Below are positions 1 through 12,500 of a stretch of 64,000 bases of DNA, piece by piece. The notes under the pieces were generated by a model that worked only from the letters and a program-made list of their open reading frames with translations, was not told the DNA's origin and made no database searches. A program made the position numbers and the translations under genes. The DNA is taken from contig NW_020170452.1 of assembly GCF_000524195.1 (NCBI RefSeq), positions 171,633 to 235,632 of the forward strand. The letters are read 5' to 3'. The stretch's first letter is position 1. Each line of letters begins with the position of its first letter. The DNA is from Echinococcus granulosus (Eukaryota; Platyhelminthes; Cestoda; Cyclophyllidea; Taeniidae).

Positions 1-2796
1 GGAGGGCGATGAAGCTATGAAAGTAAGCATTGGGTAGGAGGGGAGCGAGCAGCTTACCATCCTTATATTTGCCTAACAAACTTCCGAAGTCCAGGCTTGA
101 CCTGAGCGCATGAAAGCACTTCCTGGACAGGTTCATGGCCTAATCTCATAAAGCAAAGTCTTGACAGCAAATATGAACCGGACAGCGACACAACTAATCA
201 CCTCTGGTGAAACGGACACGAAGGTAGCCAACATCAGTGTCACAGCATGGCTCAAGCTGCAACCAGAGTCAAACTTGAGGCGCCAATTGCGAACCTACTT
301 TCTTGACCTTAGCGGCAATTGGTAAAACCGGTTTCACCTACACTTACATACACATACACACACACACACACTCATAAATTCGAGACTTCCAATGCAACGC
401 AATGCATAGAGAGGTCAAATTAGCTGTGTGAATTGAAAGGGGGTAAGTATGCATCACAGTGCATAAAATTTGTTTGAAAAGAAACATTTAAATGATACTG
501 CATCGTCTATGGGCGGAACAGCCTCCCCAACGTCCAAATCACCGTAATCCAAAATCGGTAATGATGGGTACGGTTCACCTGCGGTTTCTTTTCCAACTTG
601 TAAGGCAATTGTGTTCGTGACAAAGGAAATAAATATGACGAAGCTTTACCTAATTTGTAGTTTTACTAGAAATGAAAAACAAATTGAAGTAATTATACCC
701 AAGGGAAAGAATAGAAAGGAAGTAGAACTCTACATAAATGTGTAAATCAGGATTACTTTTCCTTTATAATTTATAAAAAAAATGGCAATGAAGTTATCTA
801 CCAGTTCAATGCACTAAATATTATTTAGCAGTCCCACGTTTGTGAGATAAGTACTAGGAGCTAAAATTTCTCAGTTCACTCTATGGCTGTTGAGACCGTA
901 TTTCTGAGTACAAATTAAGTTAGATAGAAAAAAAGGCTTGAATTTGATTACTCACCATATCTTCGACATGTCTGATCTTTTAAAGTCCCGCCTTTTCCCT
1001 TAGAAGGAGTAACGAAGTTAATTAACGGGCTGGTTTACCACGCCACAACTACTCGTCGCATTTAAGTAAAATAAACTACTCTTGGATTTATTCGGCGCTT
1101 AAGCATTATTTAAAGAGGTACCGTTGCGTTGATTTAATCACAGTGATTGCTTAATGCAGTGTTTCAAAGATAATTCCATGGTCTTATTCTTTGTTGCCAA
1201 GTTTCTAATATCAAAAACAGGTGCTATTCAATCTGTTAAGGCATGTATTGAAAAAGTGGGTACGAATTCCCATTATTAAAAATGATAATAATTTGTGAAA
1301 CCTTTCTAAGAATAGTTTATATACTTAAACAATCACAATAGATCATTCCTATTTATCAGGACGCTGGCCAATAAAGTTTTAAAACTTTACAAAACGAACT
1401 TTTTCCCTAGGAGTAAAAAGAAACTCCGGCCTAACCGCCTGCCGCTACTACCTTATTTTTTCCTTTTCAAACTTCATACTTTAGGTGTGCACATGTGGTT
1501 GTTTAGTGAAAAGAAAAGGTTGTGACTATTACTTGAAATAAAGTCAGTTGGAAGAATACGTTTGATGATGGTGAGGGGAGTGGTGAGGCAGTGTGCCCTA
1601 ACCCAACTCCTTCCTTCCACCTAGAAGTGCAAAATGAGGGTAAAATAGAACGCTCTTTCATTTGGGTAAATATTCTAGACTCTCCTAGTAACATTTAGGG
1701 GAGAAAATCTTCTCACATGTCCTGGATCATCTTATATATAGCATGTCGCATTTGTTAAGTGCAAAAGCGGACAAAAACCTCTGGGATTGAGTTGGTTCGC
1801 GGCTGGAATTGTTGAACAAGTGATATGAAGATAATCAACTGTTCCTTCGCTTTACGATTGACTTTGAAGTGTAAAAGCCATTTCTCATCGCATGTTAGTC
1901 GGCCATTTGGCAAAGAAATTACACCCAAGGCGGGTCTCCATAACATATGCAAAATAAATGGCCATCAAAAGCTCTTTGTGGCACCTTCCCCAAAATTCTA
2001 AACTCTTTGGCCCTTTCAAATTTGGTTATTCTTCCTATCTTTTTACGCGTGTTTTGTAGCCAAAAGCGACTGTTTTAAATGTACTTCAGACCACTCGGAG
2101 CCCGCAGTCCTCACGGATTTCGGTGACAGGGGAATCAACAAATGCCACCTCTTTCTAACTTATCTCAAATTACCCCATCGTATCGCTTCTTTAGAGAAAA
2201 CTTAGGCGTTATGATGCCTGTTTACTTATTTGCATTCACAAATGCAGATTCAAATAAAATCAATCCAAATAGATAAATATTTTTCTTTAGCAAAATATTC
2301 CATGACAAACTGTAATTTACCTTATTAATTACTTTTGAGAAAAATTTAAAATGTTTTATCATTAAATAAGCAATTTGTTTAAGAAGACGCAATCTGTGAC
2401 CGCCAAGTGGGCAAAAAGACTATTGTTGCTTTTTCGGCATTAATCTATTCTAATCTGAGTCGCAAGAATCATCAAAGGGAATTTTCACTTAACAATTTGG
2501 CTTAGTCCACATTTTAGTCGCGCAATCCAGCAAACATTTTTTTAAAACCCAAGTCGTTACCATAGCAATATTTTGTAAAAATAACTACGTCGATAGATTG
2601 CCTTTTTTTGCGTGCACTCCTCATGGCGAAAATAGAATTTGACAACCACAGAAATGCCAAAACAAGTGAAGATATTCTTTATACACTCGAAATATGCTTG
2701 GGCTAGTAAGCTCAACGCTGGCGGGAGGTGGCACTTCTGCAAGGAGTAAGGAGGGGCGAGGGCGTATTCTGTGGTGTATGCGAAAACGATCACCAG
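1..2796. other. No supported gene (probable 3' flank or UTR)
   Basis: AT-rich sequence with only short spurious frames. It contains a short (CA)n run near 350-372. It could hold the 3' UTR of dystrophin, but I cannot locate a polyadenylation signal with confidence. Confidence 0.5.
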
Positions 2797-3048
2797 CTAT
2801 TTGGTGGCACCTTCTAAAGGTAACGAAGGAGGGGTAGAAGGAGGAGGAGGAGGTGAAGGAGGCTCAAGCGACCGAGTTTTCATTCTGGTAGTAAGTCGGA
2901 CGGACGGTTTGGAAGACGTGTGGAAGGGTGTTTCAAGTAGTGGTGATTGCGTGTCTGTGTGCGGGTGAAGGAGTGACCGACGATTGGGAGACGGTGGTGT
3001 GGAATTCATTCCGTTTTGAAAAACTAATTGGGATTGGTACCGGTTGCA
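2797..3048 (-). CDS. Candidate terminal dystrophin exon (a)
   Basis: 252 nt in phase 0 from a good acceptor (ggccctaccccacag) to a TAG stop. It encodes 83 residues rich in Ser, Pro and Thr, starting CNRYQSQLVFQNG and ending PPSLPLEGATK, compositionally like the end of exon 61. Exon 61 ends in phase 0, so the join is allowed. No homology supports it, and no close AATAAA is seen downstream. Confidence 0.38.
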   Translation of the reverse strand, partial: CNRYQSQLVFQNGMNSTPPSPNRRSLLHPHTDTQSPLLETPFHTSSKPSVRLTTRMKTRSLEPPSPPPPPSTPPSLPLEGATK

Positions 3049-3177
3049 CTGTGGGGTAGGGCCTGACCTAAAAGAGAGGAAATGGGGGAGATGGTTTGGT
3101 TTCAGGTTTATCGTTTCAATACGCCATTAACGGTGAACGATTTAGACCTCTAAAGCGTGATAAGGTCAAGACCTCTT

Positions 3178-3342
3178 TCAATCCGTTTGAGAGTAGAGCC
3201 AGTCCACCAGCTCACTTCTTGATTGATGGGGAGAAATGACGGTCAAGGTGGAGGAAACTCGTGTGGCCGTTGCTTCTCCTCCAATTTCTGCGTTCGAACA
3301 AACCTCGTGTGGCGAGGTCACTGAAATCCTAACCCCAGATCG
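3178..3342 (-). CDS. Candidate terminal dystrophin exon (b)
   Basis: 165 nt in phase 0 from a weak acceptor (aaagctcag) to a TGA stop, ending SRSELVDWLYSQTD. It is an alternative to candidate (a). The polypyrimidine tract is poor, so it is less likely. Confidence 0.22.
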   Translation of the reverse strand, partial: RSGVRISVTSPHEVCSNAEIGGEATATRVSSTLTVISPHQSRSELVDWLYSQTD

Positions 3343-6121
3343 CTGAGCTTTCCCCCCAAGATTGCATTTGCCTACCAAATTGTTAACTCCACTGGGTAGG
3401 AGATTTTGTCCTCACTTTTGCCATTATAACCAGGGGCATACATATTTTCACCAATGGGGAATATATAATGGAATAATTCATGAAGCCAACCAATTAGTCC
3501 ATGAGTAGCAAAAAGCAAATTACAAAGGCATCAATGGAAAAAAAGGGGAAAAGATACACTGGAGTACTTTTCCCCAACCTCCTAGCGATAATTATTGTGA
3601 AGTCTCAAAGTCCTCCAGAAAGGCAAATCCTCTTACATTAGGTGTTTGTCCAGAGGGAGAAGCGCCTCATGGAAAAGGGGAAATGTGACAGTCGGACAGT
3701 CAACAGTGAGCAAAGCAACTAATGATGGGAGGAGGCTTTGTGCAATTTTCACTTTGGCTCGGGGCAGCAGAGCTTGTGGCTGTTTACCTCCACAATTAAT
3801 CTTTGGGCTCATCTCTCCACCTTTTTTCGCCTCCCATTTTTTGAATCTCTTATCATCTTATCAAATGTTACTGGTCCTGTCTCCTCCAAAAAACACGTCT
3901 AATTTGCTTTCCAAATGGAGCAAGCTTCCAGTTAGTAGTTGGCAGTAGAGCATTTGACGAGGGAGCAGAGAGCACCACCCGAAAATGGGGTTGGGTGGGT
4001 CTCTCATTGGCATGAGGCGATGAAAGGAAAGTACACTTCAAAGGCTACTACTTCATTACTCCTTTCACTTTAAATTGCGCGCGGTGACTTTTGCACCTCA
4101 AGGTCAAAGTTACACATCATTGGCTAGCCCCAATCGACTCACTACCTAAAACCCTATTTTTAAAAGACAACTCGAAGACTTGCAAGTACAACCTGTTCTC
4201 CCGAAGCAGTCAGTCTGTTAAAAACAGAGCAGGAGGTGACCTCATACCACATTTTTTCGGGTGGGCGAAAGGAGGGAAGGGGTGAGATGTTGGACCTTCC
4301 TCACCACCACCACCATCCTCCGTATTTGCCTGACTTTGCTGAGCAAAATCACCTTGTCTTGACATTGGACATCTTCATGATTACATACAGACTGGAGCCG
4401 AGATTTGGGAAACCAAAGAGTAGGATGTCTGTCTCGAGAGACATCCGTCAATGTCATTGAAAGTGACATGGAGCATGGAAGAGGTTGCAATACTTTGATT
4501 GCTCCTTAAACTCTTCATTTTGGTTACAGGGGAGGCTTAGAGCTCCGTCGTTGTACTTCTGCTGAGCGGCTGGTAACTCCTTCGTCCTCCTGTACGTCGG
4601 CAATACATCTTCGACTCTAGGATCATGACTTCTGTCTCCAGGACAGACTGGGAGCGCTACAGAAGCCCAGAGAGCTACATAACGAAGCCAAATGCATGAC
4701 TGAGTGCTTCATGATGCACTTGGTTGAGTAGGTAAGACGACTCCTTCAAAATGTTGGTTTAAAAAGAGGTCATCCTGCATTTGGCGAATACATTATTTAA
4801 GATCCTACCCTGGTTGAACCCAACCGAGTTGACAGGAGCGACAAGGGCGGAGGGTGGGGATGGGCGATCAGAACTTGAAAGGTATTGAGTACCAGTGTAG
4901 CCGCTTCCAGTTTGCTGATCAATGGATCCGTTCTCACGGGTGTACTAGATACCAAAAAAAGGAAAATAAGAAGGAAAATCAAGGATTCAGTGAATGGGTC
5001 CTCAATCAACTGGTGGAATTTTTTTCCAGGGCTAAGAGCTACTGCCTAACTTTTTTTTGATAACGCAGCAAATTTTTCGTCCCATTGGGTGTTTTAGACT
5101 TGTAATTATGACAATCAGCTACTCTCTTGCAATTAAAGGGAAAAAAATTTACAGAAGTGGGCTCCTACCACTAAAGTCGGTGTTCATATTCAAAGCTTCT
5201 ATTCCGCGAATGAAACGGAAGTTAACCAGATGAATGCTTGGAATGGTGCGAGATGGAGACGTCCAAACTCTACAGTCGAGACCATATTATTATCATCATT
5301 TTTTTCAGTTTTCCAAATCGTCTAGATTTTAAAACCCATTACTTAGACTGGCAGACACTTTAATCGACGTCTTTCAAGTTGGCCAGACACATGATAGGTG
5401 CGAGTAAAGATTTACCCCAGAGTGCGTTTCTCTCCCTCCAATTGTCGCAAAAAAAAGGAATGGGTGATATTTTTGCAGAAAATGGGAAGAATTTTTTCCC
5501 GCAGTTGGTAAACTTCAAGGGGAGTGCGCGGCAAGGGAAAGAGGGCTTTACTCAGCTCGATCTGACAAACTGATCGTATGAGGATTCTGTGGTCCCCAAT
5601 CAAGACTTTAGGGAATCTAAATAAGGCAATCACTTCGAGTCGTGATTTATTTATCCATGTCCATAAAAAGTGGCGCCCTGCAAGCAGTTGGAAATGCCAA
5701 AATTGTGTCTGCATTCCTATTGGCTGGTGCATGCGCCGTGGGCCAATCCAATCTCGGCCAGACATTGTCAAGCAAGAAGACGGGCAACAGTGATACAGGG
5801 TATCACTGTGGTAATAAACGCGGGGTCTTGTTAACCAAGGCTACTGTCAAGGTTGAACACACACGCAACCATTTGGAATGTCGACAATAAAGGCTCTTCT
5901 AGAGTGAGATTTTTCATCCCTAGCGTAAAATCCTTGTAAAAGAACGAAGCGGCTCCGGCAGGGCGACTGTATGCATAAAATTAGGTTAAAGAAGAAAAGG
6001 AGGAAGGAGAAACTGTGGGATTACGGAGTGTTACCAACTATGGTCGTTCTATGAAACAGCAAGGTCCCGACTTCATTTGAACTGCCCCTCAGAATCATGC
6101 TTATTCTATTTTTGAACTCAC
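3343..6121. other. Intron or 3' region, no clear gene
   Basis: Lies between dystrophin exon 61 and the candidate last exons. It holds scattered short open frames on both strands with no recognisable domain. A copy of the purine/pyrimidine dispersed repeat lies near 4225-4320 in minus orientation. Confidence 0.5.
4225..4320 (-). repeat. Dispersed purine/pyrimidine repeat, copy E
   Basis: On the minus strand: GGAGGATGGTGG..., a CT-rich tract, then TGTGGTATGAGGTCACC, as in copy A. Inverted relative to the others. Confidence 0.45.
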
Positions 6122-6575
6122 CGTTTGACCGGGAACACTGAGTGACACAGACCTTGAAGTAGGATTAGTGGAGGTAGGTGGAGGAGGCGCATGCGGAGGA
6201 GGCGGAATGTTGAGGTACTGCCTCAACCGATTCAGCTGATCTTCCAGAACTTTATTGTGATCCTCCAGCAGTTGCATCCGCGATTCTAGCCGAGTCTTAT
6301 GTTGCCTTAGCAGCCGTGTCTCCTGTGCCAACTCACTCTCTTGGGTCGGTGTCACAGCCAACTGCTGTGATGAGGTCACGTGAGAGGGTTTGCTCTGGTA
6401 GCGCTGATTGGCTGAATCGAAGGTCACTCGACCCGAACCGTTGCTCCTTAGGAAGGCTGAGTAGGCGGCTGCTCCGGATCCCCGACCCAATGATCCACCG
6501 TAGAAAACCCCGTTGTTTGAAGGGTAGATACGTTCAGTTTGACTTCTACCCAATAGCGATATTGGTTGGCCATAG
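6122..6575 (-). CDS. DMD: Dystrophin exon 61: coiled coil 2
   Basis: 454 nt, phase 2 to 0. After a Gly/Ser/Tyr-rich segment, [20 protein letters not shown] and [15 protein letters not shown] match [34 protein letters not shown]. A Pro-rich run ([14 protein letters not shown]) follows. The donor is ACG then gtgagt, so translation continues into another exon. Confidence 0.97.
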
Positions 6576-9500
6576 CTGCAGAGGGTAAACAAAGAGGAGC
6601 AACTCTATAATGTTAGGTTAAATTCACTTTTTTGGTGACGAAATTTGTGAATTATTGATTGTAAGTCGGTGCAAACTTTAAACAGAATGCTAGAACACAT
6701 TTGTTAAAATTCTTCTTGCAAATTTTCTCCATTTTCTCCTCTCTGCAAGACCACTTCGACGAATCCTCCGTGTCGAAATCCGGAAGTCACTAATTGTTTT
6801 TTTGGAAAAAAGTTGCCGCGTCTGAACACCTTGACAACGGTTTTGCAGGTTGTTTTAAACGGCTTCCGCATTTTTTTTGCGTTCTTTCAAAACACAAGAT
6901 TCGGCCTAGCTGTTAAAATAAAACACTGAATAGGCGCTCAGAGGGTATATTTTCCAAACTGACTCGTTTTTGCGTCAAAAATAAGTCGTTTCAGCCAAAT
7001 TGCGTAAATATGAGTTGGTTTTACGCCTTCAAAGGCAGAAATTCGACTTCAAGGCGGCCACCAGCGGGAGGAATCTAAGCAAGAGAGGATTTTACCCTCC
7101 CGTAACTCTCTGGAGAGATTTTACGGAAAACTTATATCCCAGGGGAGAGAAAGTATACCACTTCTACATACATTTTAATCCTTTGAAAATATAATTTTTA
7201 AGTCTTCCTGTTGGAATTTTAACTTTACAAGCATAAGTCTCACCTTCTAGCATCAAGACTGTTTTACTTAAAGCTGACAAGGTCTCCCTCCCCCTCCCCT
7301 TCTCATCTCCCAACAAGAAGGAGTAAAATGTTCCAAATTTTTTTATAAATAACGAAACAGGAAGTCGAAATTCCTCGTTTTCAGATCAAATTACAAAGTA
7401 CGTGGAAAAAACTCGTGTTAACTTCTATAACTGGTCCAAATGAAGGTGGCAGAATTTTTGAGCCATTTGAAAGAAATGCAAAGAAATTGAAAGTCTCGCC
7501 TACTTTCCATCATTTTTTATAACGTAAAAAGGGCAAATAAAATCAAAAAAAGAAAAAAGACGGGTTTTTGAGGGATTTTTAAAGGTTTATCTGCCGACTG
7601 TAACCAGTGGTTCGGCTGGAGTAGCCACTGGTAACCAAATTAATTTTCGCGGTTTCTAGCAGCGATATTTAAATAACCACAGGGAGAAATTTATCGCCCT
7701 GACTGTACACTTAAATTTGGTCACACTTATTTCCCAAATCTGGTGACTGTCCGGTGTCATGACAATAGGAAGGAGAAAGACAAGAATGGGAGGGTATCTG
7801 CCTCCCTCCCTTCCTTTTATTTCGAAGTGTGGTATAACCTTTGACCTTGGGGCACAAAATACATTTCCCATCACATGTCAGGCAGCAGACAAGCCTCACT
7901 CCACAGCGAAGGTTGGAGTAGGTTGATAGGTCAGGAACCATTTTGTCATTTATGTCAACCGCATTGTGGACAAGCTCCTGACGCTTGACAGGCTCTGATC
8001 TCGCGTGCATTTACCTCCAAAGGAGTGAGGCTTTCTACCTCTTCTAAACGGTAAATTGTTCTACTGATGTCAGGCCTTCTCCGCCTGCTCTACAGCAAGC
8101 CTATCAAAGGCGCTTCCACTTCTCTACGATCACAGACAACATGGTTGCCAATCTTACCCAAGTTGAGGGTTTAGCTGTGAATTCGGAGGGAAATGCGGAT
8201 TTCCATAGGCAGAGTGGTACATGTTATCCTGATACAGTCCCATTTGAGAGAGGGGATATTGCAGCGATGGGGATCGAAGTGGGCGCAAATTCTGAGCTGG
8301 CGATTGCATTCGAAGTCTATCGTATTCAGCACGTAGGAAGCGATTCTCCTCCTCCAGATTCATTAAAACCTACAGTCGGAGAAGAAATGGAGATTAATAG
8401 GGAACGCAAGAGATGAGCCGTGGTCCCACAATTCCGTCCCCTTAATTGACCCCTCGGATTAGTCATCGATTATAGTTTTTTTACGATACATCTACCCATT
8501 GACTCGCGTAGGGGCTTAAGCAGTTGCTGAAATGTTATATAGTAGTATGTACTCTGTCATGTCTTAAATTGTAATTAAAAGGAAAAACAGATACGTGGAG
8601 GTGGGAATACGCGATCTCAGTTAAATGCAGCATCTACTAGTAAACTGTAACTTACTTTATCCAATGAACCAGCGCTACCAGCAACCATAGGACCCTCCCA
8701 ACCACTAGGATTGCGATACCACTTTGCCTGAGCACTGACTGGTGGACCGGTGGCATAAATACCTGGACCGGGGTGAGGTGGGGGTTGTGAGTTGGCACGA
8801 AATCCACCGCTCCCGCGTAGTTGATTGGGTCGCATAGTGAAAAAGCGTGGCTCCGGGGGTCGCGATCTGTCATAGGTGGCACTGCTATACAGCCATGGCG
8901 GTCCCAGTGAGTGAACCGAGTCTTGAGGGCCATAGTACAGGAGGGGCTGACCACCAGGCATCATTGCACCGGTCTGTTAATCCAGAAACGAAAACTCCAG
9001 AAAGTTATTAAAAGGCACATGGTGGTGAGAGACAAGTCTGTGGCCCTTGATTCGCGGGGCATTTTTTAAGGTCTACCCAAAGAGCATTCAGGAACAACGC
9101 TTAAAAGAGGAGAGGGAGGCTTAGCAGTTTTGTACTTCCGCCCTGTAGCACTTCTTTTGGACAATGCAAGCAGCTGCTCAGCTCTACTGGTCGTTAATAA
9201 GTAGTATGTTCCATCATGCTACTTGGGTTTGTTAAAAGACACTAATTTAGTGCCTTTTGACAAAATTCATACCCCTGCAACATAAATTACTTTTTACGCT
9301 CAAATTTATTATTTGATTTCAGAACTTTCTTCGATTTTACTTCCCTCGTCCACTGTAAAAGTGGCGCTACTTAGCCCTGACGCAGTAAAACAAATGGCCG
9401 TGGGATTGACAAAACGCTACGCAGATTAGACTACCCAGTATGCTCAAAAGGTCATTGATAAGGGTACAAATTTTATCGCTATCCTTTTAATGACCTTTAA

Positions 9501-12500
9501 GGTTAACATACCGGAGTGAGGGAATTCTGTCGCCTTAGTGAGTGGCTGTACTGGGCAATAAGCTCGTGCTCCTGATCCATTGATCCACCTCTGCGTGGTT
9601 TGGCATTTAATCGAGGCATCGAGCTGTCCACGCCACCGACAGAGGGGGTGGAATAGAGCACGCGTTTTCGTGTTTCACCCAGCGAAGCAGGTCGATTTGT
9701 CTGCCAAATTGCTGGGGAGGAAGTGGCGTTCTGGTGTTCGGTGGAATTCTGCCTAATCGGTGCAGCCCTCGGTGGTCTATAAGAAGCAGAGAATTAGGGA
9801 AATAGTAGGTCACAGTGGAAGCAATACATCATCTTCTTCGATTATTTACATGTTTGCTGATAATAGAGATGATGTTCAAGTAAAACCGGAACATGCTTGC
9901 AACACGATCACGATTTGGTCCAACCAGCGTCACATATGTGTGACATTCATTAATATTCCGTTTAGATGAACATCTGATTCGTCCTAAACTTCAGTGGCTG
10001 CTAGAAATTTTGTGCAATTTTTTACTTTTGCAAGTTCTTGACTCATCGATAGCCAAGCAGACAGATCGACTGAAGCACCAAGCACTGGTGCTGAGGGGCC
10101 CCTTGGCTCTCTGTAATGCAGCGCATACTTAAATGCGAGACCTCCTAACACCGCAGCAGTATACTCTGTCTGCCAATAAACGTGCAATAAAAGTTCAGGG
10201 TCATATTAACTATAAGTTAGCAGCACATACCACTGAATAGTCTGATCAAACGTAAGTAGTCGCATGATACCTTCTGGAGAGAGAAAGGCACTTTTACTCC
10301 TCAGGGTTTCCTTATTCACGGTAGAAATACAAGGATTTTTTCCAAATAAGCGAAACAAATTAAAGACTTTTTGCTACTTTTTCTTAAAAATGAAGAAAAT
10401 CAAAAGCAAGAGGATGGTGAGACGTGCAGCCTCCCATTTGCCTAATAAATCATGGCGAGGATCATTATCACCTAAGGTTATGCAACAGATTTTGTTTATA
10501 AGATGATGGTGTTGATGGCGGTAGTACACATCCCCCACCCAACATCCCTCAACTTGTTTGTTTAGATAAGATAGTCAAAATAGTGGGCACAAACCCACCG
10601 ATCGTACAATGTGGGAGTGGCTCTGCCCACAGCTTTAGGAGTGGTAGGTGTAGCAATCGACTTTGACGAGTCCTCAGCATTGGATGAAGATTGACGGAAC
10701 TTCTCCTTCGGCCTGAAGCGATTTCGTACCACACGACTGAAATCGCGTAGACTGTCACTTCGTTGCAGCTAAAGACGGTGAATTCAAAAGACTATTTTAA
10801 AAGAGATAAAACCGTCGTTGGTAGAAAGCCTTAGGCACGAAGTTAACACTAACAAAGGCAAAAAAGAACTTGAAACTGTTTTGCTAAGCTCTTAACTTTA
10901 AGGTAGAAAATCTTGGAGGCGCTTTTAAACTACACAGAGTGGAGGCTAGTAGAAACTTACTGTACTTGTATACTCCTGTATCGGATGCGTGATTTTGTGG
11001 CTTTTTTCAACTCTTCCAATGAGGAAACAATTTTGGCAAAGGTCGAAGTTTAGGCATCGCAAACAGCGGTATCTGCGGAGAGAAATAAATAGGTAGTTTG
11101 AGCAATCATTGGACACTGCTTCCGGTTATTGTGACCTGGTATGGACAAGATCAGTTAACTTGCCTTACTGGGTCAAAACGGCGCATACATTACTTCCCAC
11201 GGGGTAGGTGCATATCACTACACTAGTGGAAGTAGTTCTACTGGAAATTAGGTCATTTGGTTGAACCACAAGTGGCATGAAGATTTGGGTTATTCCCCCT
11301 TACTGAGATCTAGCAATACTACTACTTTAATCTGATAACGAAACGATCTCGGACACAAAGTAAGTACAAAGCGGAGCAAAATGTGATCCGCACGAACCAA
11401 TTTTAGATCTGGACTAAAATGTTATTGCTTAAAAATCTTCTAGGGACTCGGTTAGCTAATCACGTTGGTGGGATGCGTCACGTAGCCAATAAGATCTCAC
11501 CAAGACGGTGACTCACCTCAAACCTCTGATTGGACAGGCCTGACAGACAGCACATCGGACTTGGTGAATGAGTTTTTCACCCGCTATCAGTCGATGCAGC
11601 GCCGGCAACCAGGCTACTATCGGTGGCTCCAACTTCAACCACTCGTAGAACCGATCTAACCCAACACTTGGTAGCAGTTCACCATCGTCGGGTCGGGAGG
11701 CAGCTGAAATTTGACTGTCCAGTGAGGGTGCGCGTACGATAGTGCTGCTGGATCTGTGTTCATGCCCTCCCTTCGCCTTGAGATTCTGGCATTGAAGGGA
11801 GAGAACACACCATTAGCAGTTGCCTTTCCATGGGATCGTCTTTAGGTGTGTATTTGACATGGGAAAGAAGGGCAGGATTACAGGGATTTCCGGAAGACTT
11901 TATCAAGTGGAAAAACCCACTTTTAAATGATTGAATTGGATATTTTCTTGTTGACAGCTGGGAAATTGGCAACTTCAGAGTAAAGTGCTTGCTTTTGGTC
12001 CCACGTGTATGAAAAAGCTGTCACTGGTTTGACTGATATGGATGAAGGTCACAGGTTTAACAACTGAGGAAGTCTTCTTGTCAGATTTAATTCTTTCTCA
12101 TTTGAACGAGACGTAAGTTTGACGTGGGCTTTAATGGCCCTCGAGGTACTTATCTCTCCCTCTGTCGCACTTTTGTTTCCCGCCTCTCTGCTCTAGTCTG
12201 CATGTGATCGTGGAATTGTCAAGTTTCAAGACAAGGTGATGTTATTCATATGAGTGGACCGGGTAGAGAAGAAGATAGCCGGAAGGAGGGGACACCTCTC
12301 TCCCTATCTCTTATCTTCTCATTCATTCAGATTTATGGTGTGAGGCCTTCTGCCACAGCATAGGGTAACTTAATGCCTCCTGTTGTCCCTTAAGAAGAGG
12401 ACTGTTCTGGCTGTGGTACCTGTCTCCAAGGCCAAAGCTACTCTTGCACACCCTTGTATCGTTTAGAGAAGTACCGAGGAGATAGATATCCTATGCAATT

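Noticed and set aside
3646..3948. 100-codon plus-strand frame
   Set aside because: Composition looks random; no domain, no conserved start context; opposite strand to the host gene.
5412..5771. 119-codon minus-strand frame
   Set aside because: No recognisable domain, no fitting splice phase, and an overlapping plus-strand frame of similar length.
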